DNA from: DASRFA01 sp035651755
GTDB lineage: Bacteria > Desulfobacterota > Binatia > UBA12015
Reading direction: 5' to 3'
Length of the DNA: 64,000 nucleotides
Assembly (NCBI GenBank): GCA_035651755.1
Contig: DASRFA010000013.1
Span: forward strand, 434,001-498,000
Within the stretch, counting starts at the first letter, position 1, and each line of letters opens with the position of its first letter. The notes under the pieces are model-generated. The model did no database searches. It was not told the DNA's origin and was given only the letters and a program-made list of their open reading frames with translations. This document shows, piece after piece, positions 1-6,545 of this stretch. The translations under genes and the position numbers were made by a program.

Positions 1-219
1 CTGGGCCGTGACGTCACGGACGAACGTGACCGAGGTCGCCGGGATCGCGTACATGGGCTTCCGGTGGTCGTCGAGGAAGGTGACCCACCCCTCGCTCGTT
101 CGCATGTCGTGCACACCTTGAAGGTAGAGCTCCGGGAGCACCTTCCCGTCCTCGCCCCGGACCTCGCACCCTGGCCTAAGGGAAACGACCCAGATATGTC
201 CTTGCGCCCTGCTATCCAT
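1..219 (-). CDS. Phage hypothetical protein, 3' part outside window
   Basis: The first 73 codons are visible and the frame is still open at the window edge. The ATG at 219 is preceded by a strong ribosome binding site (AGGAGG, 4-base spacing), which fixes the start. No family is recognised. The visible part is soluble-looking, with no signal peptide or membrane segment. It is the first gene downstream of the 220-720 control region, so its transcription probably starts there, separately from the long cluster to the right. Confidence 0.6.
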   Translation of the reverse strand, partial: MDSRAQGHIWVVSLRPGCEVRGEDGKVLPELYLQGVHDMRTSEGWVTFLDDHRKPMYAIPATSVTFVRDVTAQ

Positions 220-720
220 TTCGCCTCCTACCCCCCATTTTGGCACCACCCGCACCACCCTTGGCACCACCCTTTTCTGAAGGTTGGTGACACTTTTTCT
301 GAGCCAGGTCGTGGACTTACGCGATTGTCACCACGGCACCACCAAAAACCGGTCCCTATACTACCAGGGGGGTTGGTGGGCCTTGGCATATGCCATATTC
401 CTACTCCCCCTATTTACCTTCCATTACTAAAATGGTGGTGACAGGTAGTGACAAGCTGTAACTGCCCGGCGAGACAGGAGAAAGTTGTCACACCGCAGTG
501 CGTCATGGGGTGGTGCCGGCACCACCCTGGGGCGGTGACGCGGCAGGCCCCCCCCACGGCCCTCGCGGGCAACGTGCTTGACGCCCGTCGGGGCCCGTGC
601 TATTCGTGCGCCTGCCGACCGGGCCCCCGGGGCTCCGGTCGGAGAGCTCGCCCGCCACGTGCGGAAGGAGTAAGGGCGGCGTCGGGTAGCGGTCGGGCCG
701 CCCCGGCGCCGTCAACTTGC
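220..720. promoter_or_regulatory. Phage intergenic control region with repeats
   Basis: Five hundred bases without a convincing gene in an otherwise gap-free cluster, AT-richer than its flanks between about 280 and 480. It holds copies of GGCACCACC (242-250, 263-271, 335-343; a near copy at 252-260), a 20-bp perfect palindrome made of two inverted copies (508-527), and five GTGACA/TGTCAC sites (286-292, 325-331, 437-443, 448-453, 485-491). This could be an operator array, a promoter region for the leftward gene, or an iteron-type replication origin. The sequence alone does not decide among these. Confidence 0.55.
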
Positions 721-1020
721 TCACGGCGCCCCCCGCGCGGCCCGCTCCGCCCCGTCCAGGGCTTCCCACACCGCGTTCAGCACGCGCTCGAACCGCGGTC
801 GCCACGGCGCCGCGCGGTCGAGGCGGACCGTATATCTTCCGCCCCCGAGCGCGAGGACGTAGCCGTCCCGCCCCGCCCGAACCACCCGCAGGGCCCGGGT
901 CTCAACGAACGGTGCTCTCGGGGCTTCGACGAGCGCCGGCGACAGGAAGAGGGGGCACTCGCGCGGGAAGTGGATGAAGTCGCCCTCGCGCTGCCGGAGG
1001 AGCTCGGCCCAGGGGCTCAC
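721..1020 (-). CDS. Phage hypothetical protein
   Basis: A 99-aa protein of unknown function. The GTG start at 1020 overlaps the preceding gene's stop as GTGA, the junction style used throughout this cluster; a longer reading to 1176 would run through the neighbouring gene. No transmembrane segment or known motif is visible. It is the last gene before the 500-bp control region and so probably ends a transcription unit. Confidence 0.6.
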   Translation of the reverse strand: MSPWAELLRQREGDFIHFPRECPLFLSPALVEAPRAPFVETRALRVVRAGRDGYVLALGGGRYTVRLDRAAPWRPRFERVLNAVWEALDGAERAARGAP

Positions 1021-1295
1021 GGGCGCACCCGCAGCCACATCAGCGCGCGCTCGTAGAGAGACGGCCGGATCGCCTGGGGGTCGATGGCCTGCTGCAGTGC
1101 GGCGAGCTTTCGGAGCGCCTCGGCCGTGTCGCTCATCGCCCAGTCGACGTAAAACGCCTCGTATCCGTACTCGCACACCTTCGGGCCGCGGTACGCAGCA
1201 CGCGCGTCGCGGAGGGCGTGCTCCAGCAGGCCGATCGCCTCGCGGTGGAGTGCGTCGACACCCTCGAGCTGCGCTGCCGCCGGGTCGGGCGTCAC
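1017..1295 (-). CDS. Phage hypothetical protein
   Basis: A 92-aa soluble, mostly helical-looking protein. The GTG start at 1295 has an AGGAGG ribosome binding site five bases upstream and overlaps the stop of the upstream gene (GTGA), which makes it preferable to the start at 1430. Family not recognised. It is translationally coupled on both sides. Confidence 0.6.
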   Translation of the reverse strand: MTPDPAAAQLEGVDALHREAIGLLEHALRDARAAYRGPKVCEYGYEAFYVDWAMSDTAEALRKLAALQQAIDPQAIRPSLYERALMWLRVRP

Positions 1296-1621
1296 GGCAA
1301 CCTCCTCACGAACTCGAGGCACCGGCCGACCTCGTCGTCCGAACGCTCGAGCGCCTCGCGGCAGAGTCGGGCAGGCCCGCCGGCCGGGGCCCGGGAGAGG
1401 GTGGCGTCGAGCTCTGCGCGTCGCTCGCACGCCGTCGGCGGGCGCGGTGGGTGTGGGTCTGCCGGCGGCGCCCCGACGGCCGCGGCGAGCACCAGGAGCA
1501 GGATCGCCAGGATGCCGCCGATCACAGCGAGGTCGGGGTGCCCTCGTTCGACGCAGTCACCGATCCGCCAGATCACCGAGGCGGCCACGCCGAGAAGCAC
1601 GAGGGCAACGAGCGTGCTCAC
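1292..1621 (-). CDS. Phage small membrane protein with two TM segments
   Basis: A 109-aa protein with two hydrophobic segments (about residues 3-20 and 28-47) and a hydrophilic, charged C-terminal half. The GTG start overlaps the upstream stop as GTGA. Two helices followed by a charged tail would fit a holin-like or membrane-anchored accessory protein, but no lysis enzyme is seen nearby, so no function is assigned. Confidence 0.6.
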   Translation of the reverse strand: MSTLVALVLLGVAASVIWRIGDCVERGHPDLAVIGGILAILLLVLAAAVGAPPADPHPPRPPTACERRAELDATLSRAPAGGPARLCREALERSDDEVGRCLEFVRRLP

Positions 1622-2067
1622 GACGCCCCCTTCGCGGCGCGGAGCATTGCCAGCGCCTCCTTCTGGCTGATGAGCCCCGCGACGAAGTCCACGATCGCGC
1701 GGTCGGAGTACCCGTACAGAAGCCCCTCGCGGATGGCATGGTCGGCCAGCTCCTCGGACAACTTGGAGCGCGGGAGCGGCGGCGCGCCCTCGCCCCACTC
1801 GACGCGGGGTCCGTAGCCGCGGGACGCGCGCACGAGTCGGACATCGGGAAAGCCGCGCCGCCCGGCGAGTTCGCCGAGGATCCGCCGCCCGTCGGCCGCA
1901 CCGTACGACCAGCACCAACCCGCCCGCCGCCGGCCGCCGCAGGGCACGGCGAGCGTGCCGACGCGCCCGACCGCCACGGCGCGCTTGAGAAGTCTGGGGT
2001 CATGGAGGCGTTCGGCAAACCAGACGTACTCGTAGGTCGCGAGGCCGGGCAGCTCGTGGGCTTTCAC
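1618..2067 (-). CDS. Phage hypothetical protein
   Basis: A 149-aa protein with a GTG start overlapping the DUF2493 gene stop (GTGA). It looks globular; the C-terminus is an amphipathic helical stretch rich in Ala, Ile and Leu. Family not recognised. Its position directly after the SLOG-domain gene suggests co-translation with it. Confidence 0.55.
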   Translation of the reverse strand: MKAHELPGLATYEYVWFAERLHDPRLLKRAVAVGRVGTLAVPCGGRRRAGWCWSYGAADGRRILGELAGRRGFPDVRLVRASRGYGPRVEWGEGAPPLPRSKLSEELADHAIREGLLYGYSDRAIVDFVAGLISQKEALAMLRAAKGAS

Positions 2068-2438
2068 CCGACACCTCCCCACTCGCCCTCCGGCCCGACC
2101 ACGATCACCGGCAGCCCCGCGCGCCGCGCCCTCGCCACCATGTCCCGGGTGCCCGCGGTGAGCGCCGGGTACTTGGTCGAGAACGCGAGCACGTCGGTGG
2201 GGCGGCCCTCGTCGAGCATCCGCTGGTTGCGGATCGCGCCGGCCGAGCGCCCGTAGCGCTGCCAGTCGGCGGGAAAGATCATGGTCGAGATCCCGCGCTC
2301 GACGGCCGCGTCCGCTGCGATCGCGTCCGCGCCGCGCGCCCCGCCGGAGATCACCAGCGAGGGGGTCAGCTTCACGAGCCACTCGCGCATGAGCCGAGCG
2401 TCGGTCCACGTGCGGCTGCCGCAAACGAGGAGTCTCAC
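2064..2438 (-). CDS. DUF2493 / SLOG-family nucleotide-binding protein
   Basis: A 124-aa protein with the hallmarks of the phage DUF2493 (YpsA/SLOG-like) family: N-terminal GSRTW, then SGGARGAD around residues 31-38, then an FPADW and a GRSAGAIRN block. In this Rossmann-like fold the glycine-rich stretch binds a nucleotide or nucleotide derivative; the precise role in phages is unknown. The start is GTG at 2438, overlapping the upstream stop. Full length for the family. Confidence 0.85.
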   Translation of the reverse strand: MRLLVCGSRTWTDARLMREWLVKLTPSLVISGGARGADAIAADAAVERGISTMIFPADWQRYGRSAGAIRNQRMLDEGRPTDVLAFSTKYPALTAGTRDMVARARRAGLPVIVVGPEGEWGGVG

Positions 2439-2779
2439 AGCGCGACCCCGGGCTCGCGGATCACTGCCACGCGACAGGCGATCCCGTCTTTTATGCCGCG
2501 GCGCACCTCGGGGGAGTCGATGGGGTCCATGGGTGGCACACAGTCAAAACCAGACGTGAAGCCGTCGAGGTACTCCGGATAGGCCTGTCGGCCGATCGAC
2601 CAGGCCTGCCATCTTCCGCGCGCGTCGCCACCGCCGCCGAGGGCGAAGAGAATCGCTCCCGCGGCACAGCCGCACCACCCGTGCCCGTCGTAATGGTACA
2701 GCTCTCCCCGCATCGGACGCATCCCCGTCGCGCGGTACGCGCTCACGACGAGCTCGGGGGTGATCTCGAGGCTAGCCAC
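2435..2779 (-). CDS. Phage hypothetical protein
   Basis: A 114-aa protein. The GTG at 2779 was chosen because GGAG lies seven bases upstream and the start overlaps the preceding gene's TAG by a few bases. It contains a CGCAAGA segment and further cysteines but no clear metal-binding spacing. Unknown function. Confidence 0.6.
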   Translation of the reverse strand: MASLEITPELVVSAYRATGMRPMRGELYHYDGHGWCGCAAGAILFALGGGGDARGRWQAWSIGRQAYPEYLDGFTSGFDCVPPMDPIDSPEVRRGIKDGIACRVAVIREPGVAL

Positions 2780-3029
2780 GGGTAAGCTCCAGCCCACCCA
2801 GCGCCGTTGCGCTCTCGATCGCCGCCGAGAAGACCTCCGCGCACGCGAACGGGTCCGTCTCGCCCAAGTCGCACTTCGCGTCCAGGGCGGCGCACGCTGC
2901 CCGCAGGCAGTCTGAGCACACGTGCTCGTCGAGCCAATCGAAGAGCTCCTCGTCCGTAAGGCCGCTGGGCATCGCGCGAATACCCCGGTTTAGAAGCTCG
3001 ATCGCTTCGGCCTGCGTCATTTCACACAT
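2772..3029 (-). CDS. Phage small Cys-containing protein
   Basis: An 85-aa acidic protein, ATG at 3029 preceded by GGAGGAGG nine bases upstream. A VCSDCLRAAC segment in the middle, plus a later Cys, resembles a small metal knuckle, but no family match is recognised. The first residues form a predicted helix rich in Glu and Leu. Confidence 0.6.
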   Translation of the reverse strand: MCEMTQAEAIELLNRGIRAMPSGLTDEELFDWLDEHVCSDCLRAACAALDAKCDLGETDPFACAEVFSAAIESATALGGLELTRG

Positions 3030-3030
3030 T

Positions 3031-3225
3031 TTATTTGACCTCCTCCACGGTGACCGTTACCCGTGCGACGCGCGCCTGCTCCACGCGGAGTCGCCCAAGC
3101 TCATTTCTCACCGCATCGGCCGCGACCCTGGTGCGAAACAGCGCCACGCCGCCCAGGACGTCCATCGCGAACCGTTCGCGCTCGTCGCCGACGACCACTG
3201 CCCAAAATTCATCGACCTGCTTCAC
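3031..3225 (-). CDS. Phage small protein, tandem paralogue A
   Basis: A 64-aa protein clearly related to the next gene: both have DE(F/L)(W/Y)AV near the N-terminus, an ALFR box in the middle and VARVTVTV at the C-terminus. The GTG start overlaps the paralogue's stop as GTGA, with GGAGG just upstream. The pair arose by tandem duplication. Unknown function; the alternating hydrophobic pattern suggests a small beta-rich fold. Confidence 0.65.
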   Translation of the reverse strand: MKQVDEFWAVVVGDERERFAMDVLGGVALFRTRVAADAVRNELGRLRVEQARVARVTVTVEEVK

Positions 3226-3419
3226 TGCGCCTCCGTCACGGTGACTGTTACCCGGGCGACTTTGCACGGCATGCCGTGGCGTCGGAGCGCGCCCGCGAAT
3301 CCGCTGGCCTCTGAGTGATGGCGAAAGAGCGCCGGGCCGCCAGATCCGCTCAGCGCTAACATAGGTGCGCGCGGTCCCTCTGTGATGATCACGGCGTAGA
3401 GTTCATCTGTTGCTGACAC
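3222..3419 (-). CDS. Phage small protein, tandem paralogue B
   Basis: A 65-aa paralogue of the gene immediately downstream, sharing its N-terminal, ALFR and VARVTVTV blocks while the middle has diverged. The GTG at 3419 has an excellent ribosome binding site (GGAGGTGA, seven bases upstream), and the gene overlaps the 3' end of the upstream gene by 31 bases in another frame. Unknown function. Confidence 0.65.
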   Translation of the reverse strand: MSATDELYAVIITEGPRAPMLALSGSGGPALFRHHSEASGFAGALRRHGMPCKVARVTVTVTEAQ

Positions 3420-3646
3420 GGCGTCACCTCCGCTTCCGCCACGGCGAGATCCCACGCCGGCAGCCAGGTCTCGAGAGCCTCGAGCGCGGCCGCGGCGCGC
3501 GCATCGGCCGTGGGTCCGCCGACGTCGAGCGCCGGCGTCCGAATGAACGGCGACGCGAAGACGAGGAGCCGCTCGCCGTCGTCCCAGACGACCGCCTTCG
3601 GCCAGCGCCGCTGGGCGAGGGCGCAGACGTCGGCCGGGAGGCTCAT
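3389..3646 (-). CDS. Phage hypothetical protein
   Basis: An 85-aa protein whose ATG overlaps the upstream stop (ATGA). The sequence has a WDDGERLLVFASPF block suggestive of a small beta-sheet domain followed by an Ala-rich helix. No known family. Confidence 0.6.
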   Translation of the reverse strand: MSLPADVCALAQRRWPKAVVWDDGERLLVFASPFIRTPALDVGGPTADARAAAALEALETWLPAWDLAVAEAEVTPCQQQMNSTP

Positions 3647-3840
3647 GGGGCTGCCGATCGGCGAGCTTCGAAGAATCGATCCCACGCGCCGACGCCCCAC
3701 CGCCGGAAGATCCGCTCGCCCCGCGTCTCGCCGAAGAGCGCTACGAGCTTGCGACGAGTCTTGTCCTGACGCTTCAGCTCGACGAAGAGCCACCGTGGAA
3801 TCTCAAGCGGCGAGTCGATTGGCTTCGCGTGCCTGGTCAA
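3643..3840 (-). CDS. Phage small basic protein
   Basis: A 65-aa strongly basic protein (Arg/Lys-rich) with aromatic residues near the C-terminus, possibly nucleic-acid binding. The only reasonable start is TTG at 3840, inside the preceding small gene; its ribosome binding site is poorly spaced, so the start is uncertain. The stop overlaps the next ATG (ATGA). Confidence 0.5.
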   Translation of the reverse strand: MTRHAKPIDSPLEIPRWLFVELKRQDKTRRKLVALFGETRGERIFRRWGVGAWDRFFEARRSAAP

Positions 3841-3928
3841 TCAGGTTGCGCGTCTCCTGAACGGAGAGGCGCCCGCGATAGGTCATGATGGTGAGCAGGA
3901 TGTCGAGCTGCTCGTCAGTGTACGTCAC
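3803..3928 (-). CDS. Phage small helical protein (41 aa)
   Basis: A short GTG-initiated frame encoding 41 residues with a regular helical pattern, first half rich in Leu/Ile and second half in Arg/Glu. A GGGGGA sequence lies about six bases upstream of the start. It fills what would otherwise be a gap in the cluster and shows the same third-position G/C preference, which supports it as a real gene. Confidence 0.5.
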   Translation of the reverse strand: MTYTDEQLDILLTIMTYRGRLSVQETRNLIDQAREANRLAA

Positions 3929-3955
3929 GCCCGTCCCCCGGATCCGCGTTCGGAT

Positions 3956-4246
3956 TCATGCCGCAGCTTCCTCGGGCGCCGGCGACGACGCCTGGCGGAG
4001 CGCGGAGACCGCGTACCCCTGGCCTTCGCTGAGCTTGTAGGCGGTGATCAGTAGGTCGTCGTCGCACCAGATCGAGTAGCGTTCACCCGCCTTGCCGTTG
4101 GTGGGCCACAGGAGATCGCCAAGCTCGTTCTCGAGGGCCGAGCGCGCGTGGCGCGCCGCATCGAGGTCGCGCTTTGCCTGCTCGATGCGCCTGTCGGCAC
4201 GCTCGATCTCTTCGAACTTCAGCTTCGCCTTCCATGAACGATTCAT
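3956..4246 (-). CDS. Phage coiled-coil protein
   Basis: A 96-aa protein; ATG at 4246 with AGGAG six bases upstream, nine bases after the phosphoesterase stop. Residues 8-50 form a heptad-patterned, charged helix typical of a short coiled coil, followed by a small compact domain and an Ala/Pro/Glu tail. No family recognised. Confidence 0.65.
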   Translation of the reverse strand: MNRSWKAKLKFEEIERADRRIEQAKRDLDAARHARSALENELGDLLWPTNGKAGERYSIWCDDDLLITAYKLSEGQGYAVSALRQASSPAPEEAAA

Positions 4247-4254
4247 CGCATCTC

Positions 4255-4854
4255 CTAGTCGGCGCGCAGTCCTATCGCGTCGATGATCGCTGCCTCGAAC
4301 CGGGCATACCAGTACGCCGGATCCGCAGCGCCGTGATGATCGGTCGGCTCGAACATCTCCGTTGCCGCCTCGTCCCACAGCACGTCGAAGCGCACCGGGT
4401 GCAGACGCACGTCAGCGCCGACGTCGAAGCGGTGAGGGATGTCGCGCCACAGCGACCCGTGCGAGTGTCCGTGGACCATGAGCGCGCCGCGGTGCGCAGC
4501 GCGCCATGATTCCATGGGGTAGTGGCAGAGCTCCGCGCGCATGCCCTCCTGCTTGAGGGTCAGGATTTGATTGGCACTCTCCCAGGGCAGGCTCAGGACG
4601 TGCTTCTTGTCGTGGTTGCCCCGGACAAGGTGTTTGTGGCCGTTGAGGCGCGCGAAGATGTCTGCGAGTGGCTCCTGCTTTTTCGACTGAAAGCCGAAGT
4701 CGCCGACGACGTAGATTGTGTCGTCCGGGCCGACGACGTAGTTCCAGCGCTTCACGAGCGCCTCGTTCATGCCGGCGACGTCGAGGTAGGGGCGCCCGTG
4801 GCGCAGCATGCCGGCATGATTGAAGTGAAGATCACTCCAGAAGAAGATATTCAC
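4255..4854 (-). CDS. Calcineurin-like metallophosphoesterase
   Basis: A 199-aa phage-type metallophosphoesterase. All metal-binding motifs are present in order: SDLHFNH near the N-terminus, GDFG, GNHD, then HYP and VHGHSHG. Such enzymes hydrolyse phosphodiesters or phosphomonoesters using two metal ions; the phage substrate is unknown. The GTG at 4854 (GGAG five bases upstream) is preferred over an ATG at 4875 lacking a ribosome binding site. It overlaps the upstream gene by 23 bases. Confidence 0.85.
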   Translation of the reverse strand: MNIFFWSDLHFNHAGMLRHGRPYLDVAGMNEALVKRWNYVVGPDDTIYVVGDFGFQSKKQEPLADIFARLNGHKHLVRGNHDKKHVLSLPWESANQILTLKQEGMRAELCHYPMESWRAAHRGALMVHGHSHGSLWRDIPHRFDVGADVRLHPVRFDVLWDEAATEMFEPTDHHGAADPAYWYARFEAAIIDAIGLRAD

Positions 4855-5170
4855 GAGCACTCCGTAGCGCGGCATCCCACAGCGGGCGCAGCTTGCGCTT
4901 CGGCCCCTGCTTGACCAGCGTTCCCGGCGCGACCATCGGCAACGGTGGCGGCGGATCGGGGATCAGCATTGGGCGTGTCGGCGCCCCGAGCATTTGCGCG
5001 ATCTCCCCGGTCGATTGCCGCGTCAGGCGCTGCCGCCCCGTTCGCATCTCGATCCCCGCCCTGATCTTCGGCAGGCACAACACTTCGCAGGGCTCGATCA
5101 CCGAGATCTCGTCGAGGTCGACCAAGAACGGACGATTCGACTCGTCTGTTAGCCAGGCCCAGCGCCTCAC
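4832..5170 (-). CDS. Phage hypothetical protein
   Basis: A 112-aa protein, GTG start overlapping the upstream stop (GTGA) and preceded by GGGGGTGA. The first 50 residues form a small beta-rich unit; a proline-rich linker with six prolines in a row region follows, then a basic C-terminal tail. Unknown function. Confidence 0.6.
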   Translation of the reverse strand: MRRWAWLTDESNRPFLVDLDEISVIEPCEVLCLPKIRAGIEMRTGRQRLTRQSTGEIAQMLGAPTRPMLIPDPPPPLPMVAPGTLVKQGPKRKLRPLWDAALRSAREYLLLE

Positions 5171-5568
5171 GCCGTCACCCCCAGCCCTGCCGCGATCTTC
5201 CGAATGCCATCGACCACTGGCGGTAGGATCTCGCGCGACAGTGCGGCCGTCTTCGCGGCGCGTTTCCGGTAGCGCACGCGCCGCTTCGAGATCCGTTTCT
5301 CTGCAGCGCGCCACGCGCGACACTCCGGGCAGAGGTGCGCCCGGTCGCGCCGATTCTTGAGCTCACGTTCGAACGTGCGGGTGCCCTCGGGCCAGATTCG
5401 CACGACGCGCCGGTCGATGCCGGCGCGCGCGACCGCGGCCATGAGGCGCGAGCCGGTTCCCGCGCGGTGATGCTCGAGGCGTCGCCCGAGCGTCTCCTCA
5501 TTCTCGGAGAACCCGAGGTAGTGCTGCGCGTGGGCGAGCGGCCGGTCGAAGTGGATCAGGTAGACCAT
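5167..5568 (-). CDS. GIY-YIG-like nuclease-related phage protein
   Basis: A 133-aa protein whose N-terminus reads VYLIHFD followed by HAQHYLGFSE, a spacing that recalls the GIY-YIG core, then RLEHH, an Arg-rich segment with ERELKNRR, and a C-terminal CPEC knuckle. GIY-YIG proteins cut DNA at branched or specific sites. The match is by motif shape only, and the third motif is weak. ATG at 5568 with GGTGA just upstream. Confidence 0.55.
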   Translation of the reverse strand: MVYLIHFDRPLAHAQHYLGFSENEETLGRRLEHHRAGTGSRLMAAVARAGIDRRVVRIWPEGTRTFERELKNRRDRAHLCPECRAWRAAEKRISKRRVRYRKRAAKTAALSREILPPVVDGIRKIAAGLGVTA

Positions 5569-5571
5569 TCT

Positions 5572-6498
5572 TCACCGAGAGGCGGCTGAGACGCTTCGTC
5601 CGCGGACGCGCAGGGGCTTGTCGGCCGGGCCTTTGACGTACGGCGCGATGTAGCGCGGCTCGTGGTCGCCCCTGCTGGGCAAGAACTGATTCCGCCAATG
5701 TGCGCCAACGAGCCAGCGGCAAGACCAGTCTCGAGCAGCCGAGCAGCCGTCCTCGTGAGCCTCGGGCTCTTCGAGTCGACGCAGCAGCCGAACTTGTGCC
5801 ACCTCGCGCAGCGCTACCCCGCTTTTCTTTCGACGGCGCGCTGCTGCCTTCGTGGTGTGCGGGGGGTCAAGAATCTCCCGACGCGCGACCTTGGTTTTCA
5901 GGAACTGGGATGCGGCCCAAACGTCATTGCCCGACTGTGCGGTGTTGGTGCTGAAGATGACGGACGTGATTCGTAGTATCGGACAGCGGTTTTGGTGGGG
6001 CTCATTCAGTGGCGTTGGGCATATTCCGATGGTTGAAACCGGGTGACTGCATTTAGTTTCTCCGGATGGTAGTACAGTAAGCCCGATCGCGAATCCTTCG
6101 CCGGGCGGCAGTCCGGAGTCGGCTAGGCAATCTCCGAGTCTCATCGGATTGCGAAACACCCAGCACTGAGTGCCCAGACCACGAACGTCGTTGTCTTTCC
6201 GTGTAACTTGCAAATCCTGCGCACCGCGCGTTGCGGCCCGGAAGATCTCAGATTCCCAAACGGTTACTGGAGCAGTAAGAAATGCCAGGTAATGCCCCTC
6301 TGTTATGTACTCAAGATCGGCCCGACCTCGCCCTATCCAGTCATTACCTGGGCATCTGGCAGCTTCGGAGGCTATACCGTTACCGGCGGCTGCTACGAAG
6401 TCTGACCAGAACCTCACCAGCTGATGAGGCTTGAAGTTGAGTAGGTGATCGACCGTTACGGTGTCGTCGTCGCGTACGGGTTGCCGCTCTCGGTCCAT
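5572..6498 (-). CDS. Conserved phage protein of unknown function, lower GC
   Basis: A 308-aa protein. The C-terminal WxVGAHWRNQ...PSRGDHEPRYIAPYVKGP block resembles a family common in phages and actinobacterial accessory regions, with no known activity. The ATG at 6498 has GGAGGGTGG upstream; an ATG at 6531 is possible. The segment about 5840-6530 is visibly poorer in G+C than all neighbours and uses A/T-ending codons, so the gene may have been acquired separately. Confidence 0.65.
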   Translation of the reverse strand: MDRERQPVRDDDTVTVDHLLNFKPHQLVRFWSDFVAAAGNGIASEAARCPGNDWIGRGRADLEYITEGHYLAFLTAPVTVWESEIFRAATRGAQDLQVTRKDNDVRGLGTQCWVFRNPMRLGDCLADSGLPPGEGFAIGLTVLPSGETKCSHPVSTIGICPTPLNEPHQNRCPILRITSVIFSTNTAQSGNDVWAASQFLKTKVARREILDPPHTTKAAARRRKKSGVALREVAQVRLLRRLEEPEAHEDGCSAARDWSCRWLVGAHWRNQFLPSRGDHEPRYIAPYVKGPADKPLRVRGRSVSAASR

Positions 6499-6545
6499 CC
6501 TCCACCCTCCGCTAGCCCACTCTGTGAACATTGTCAATAGGCGAC

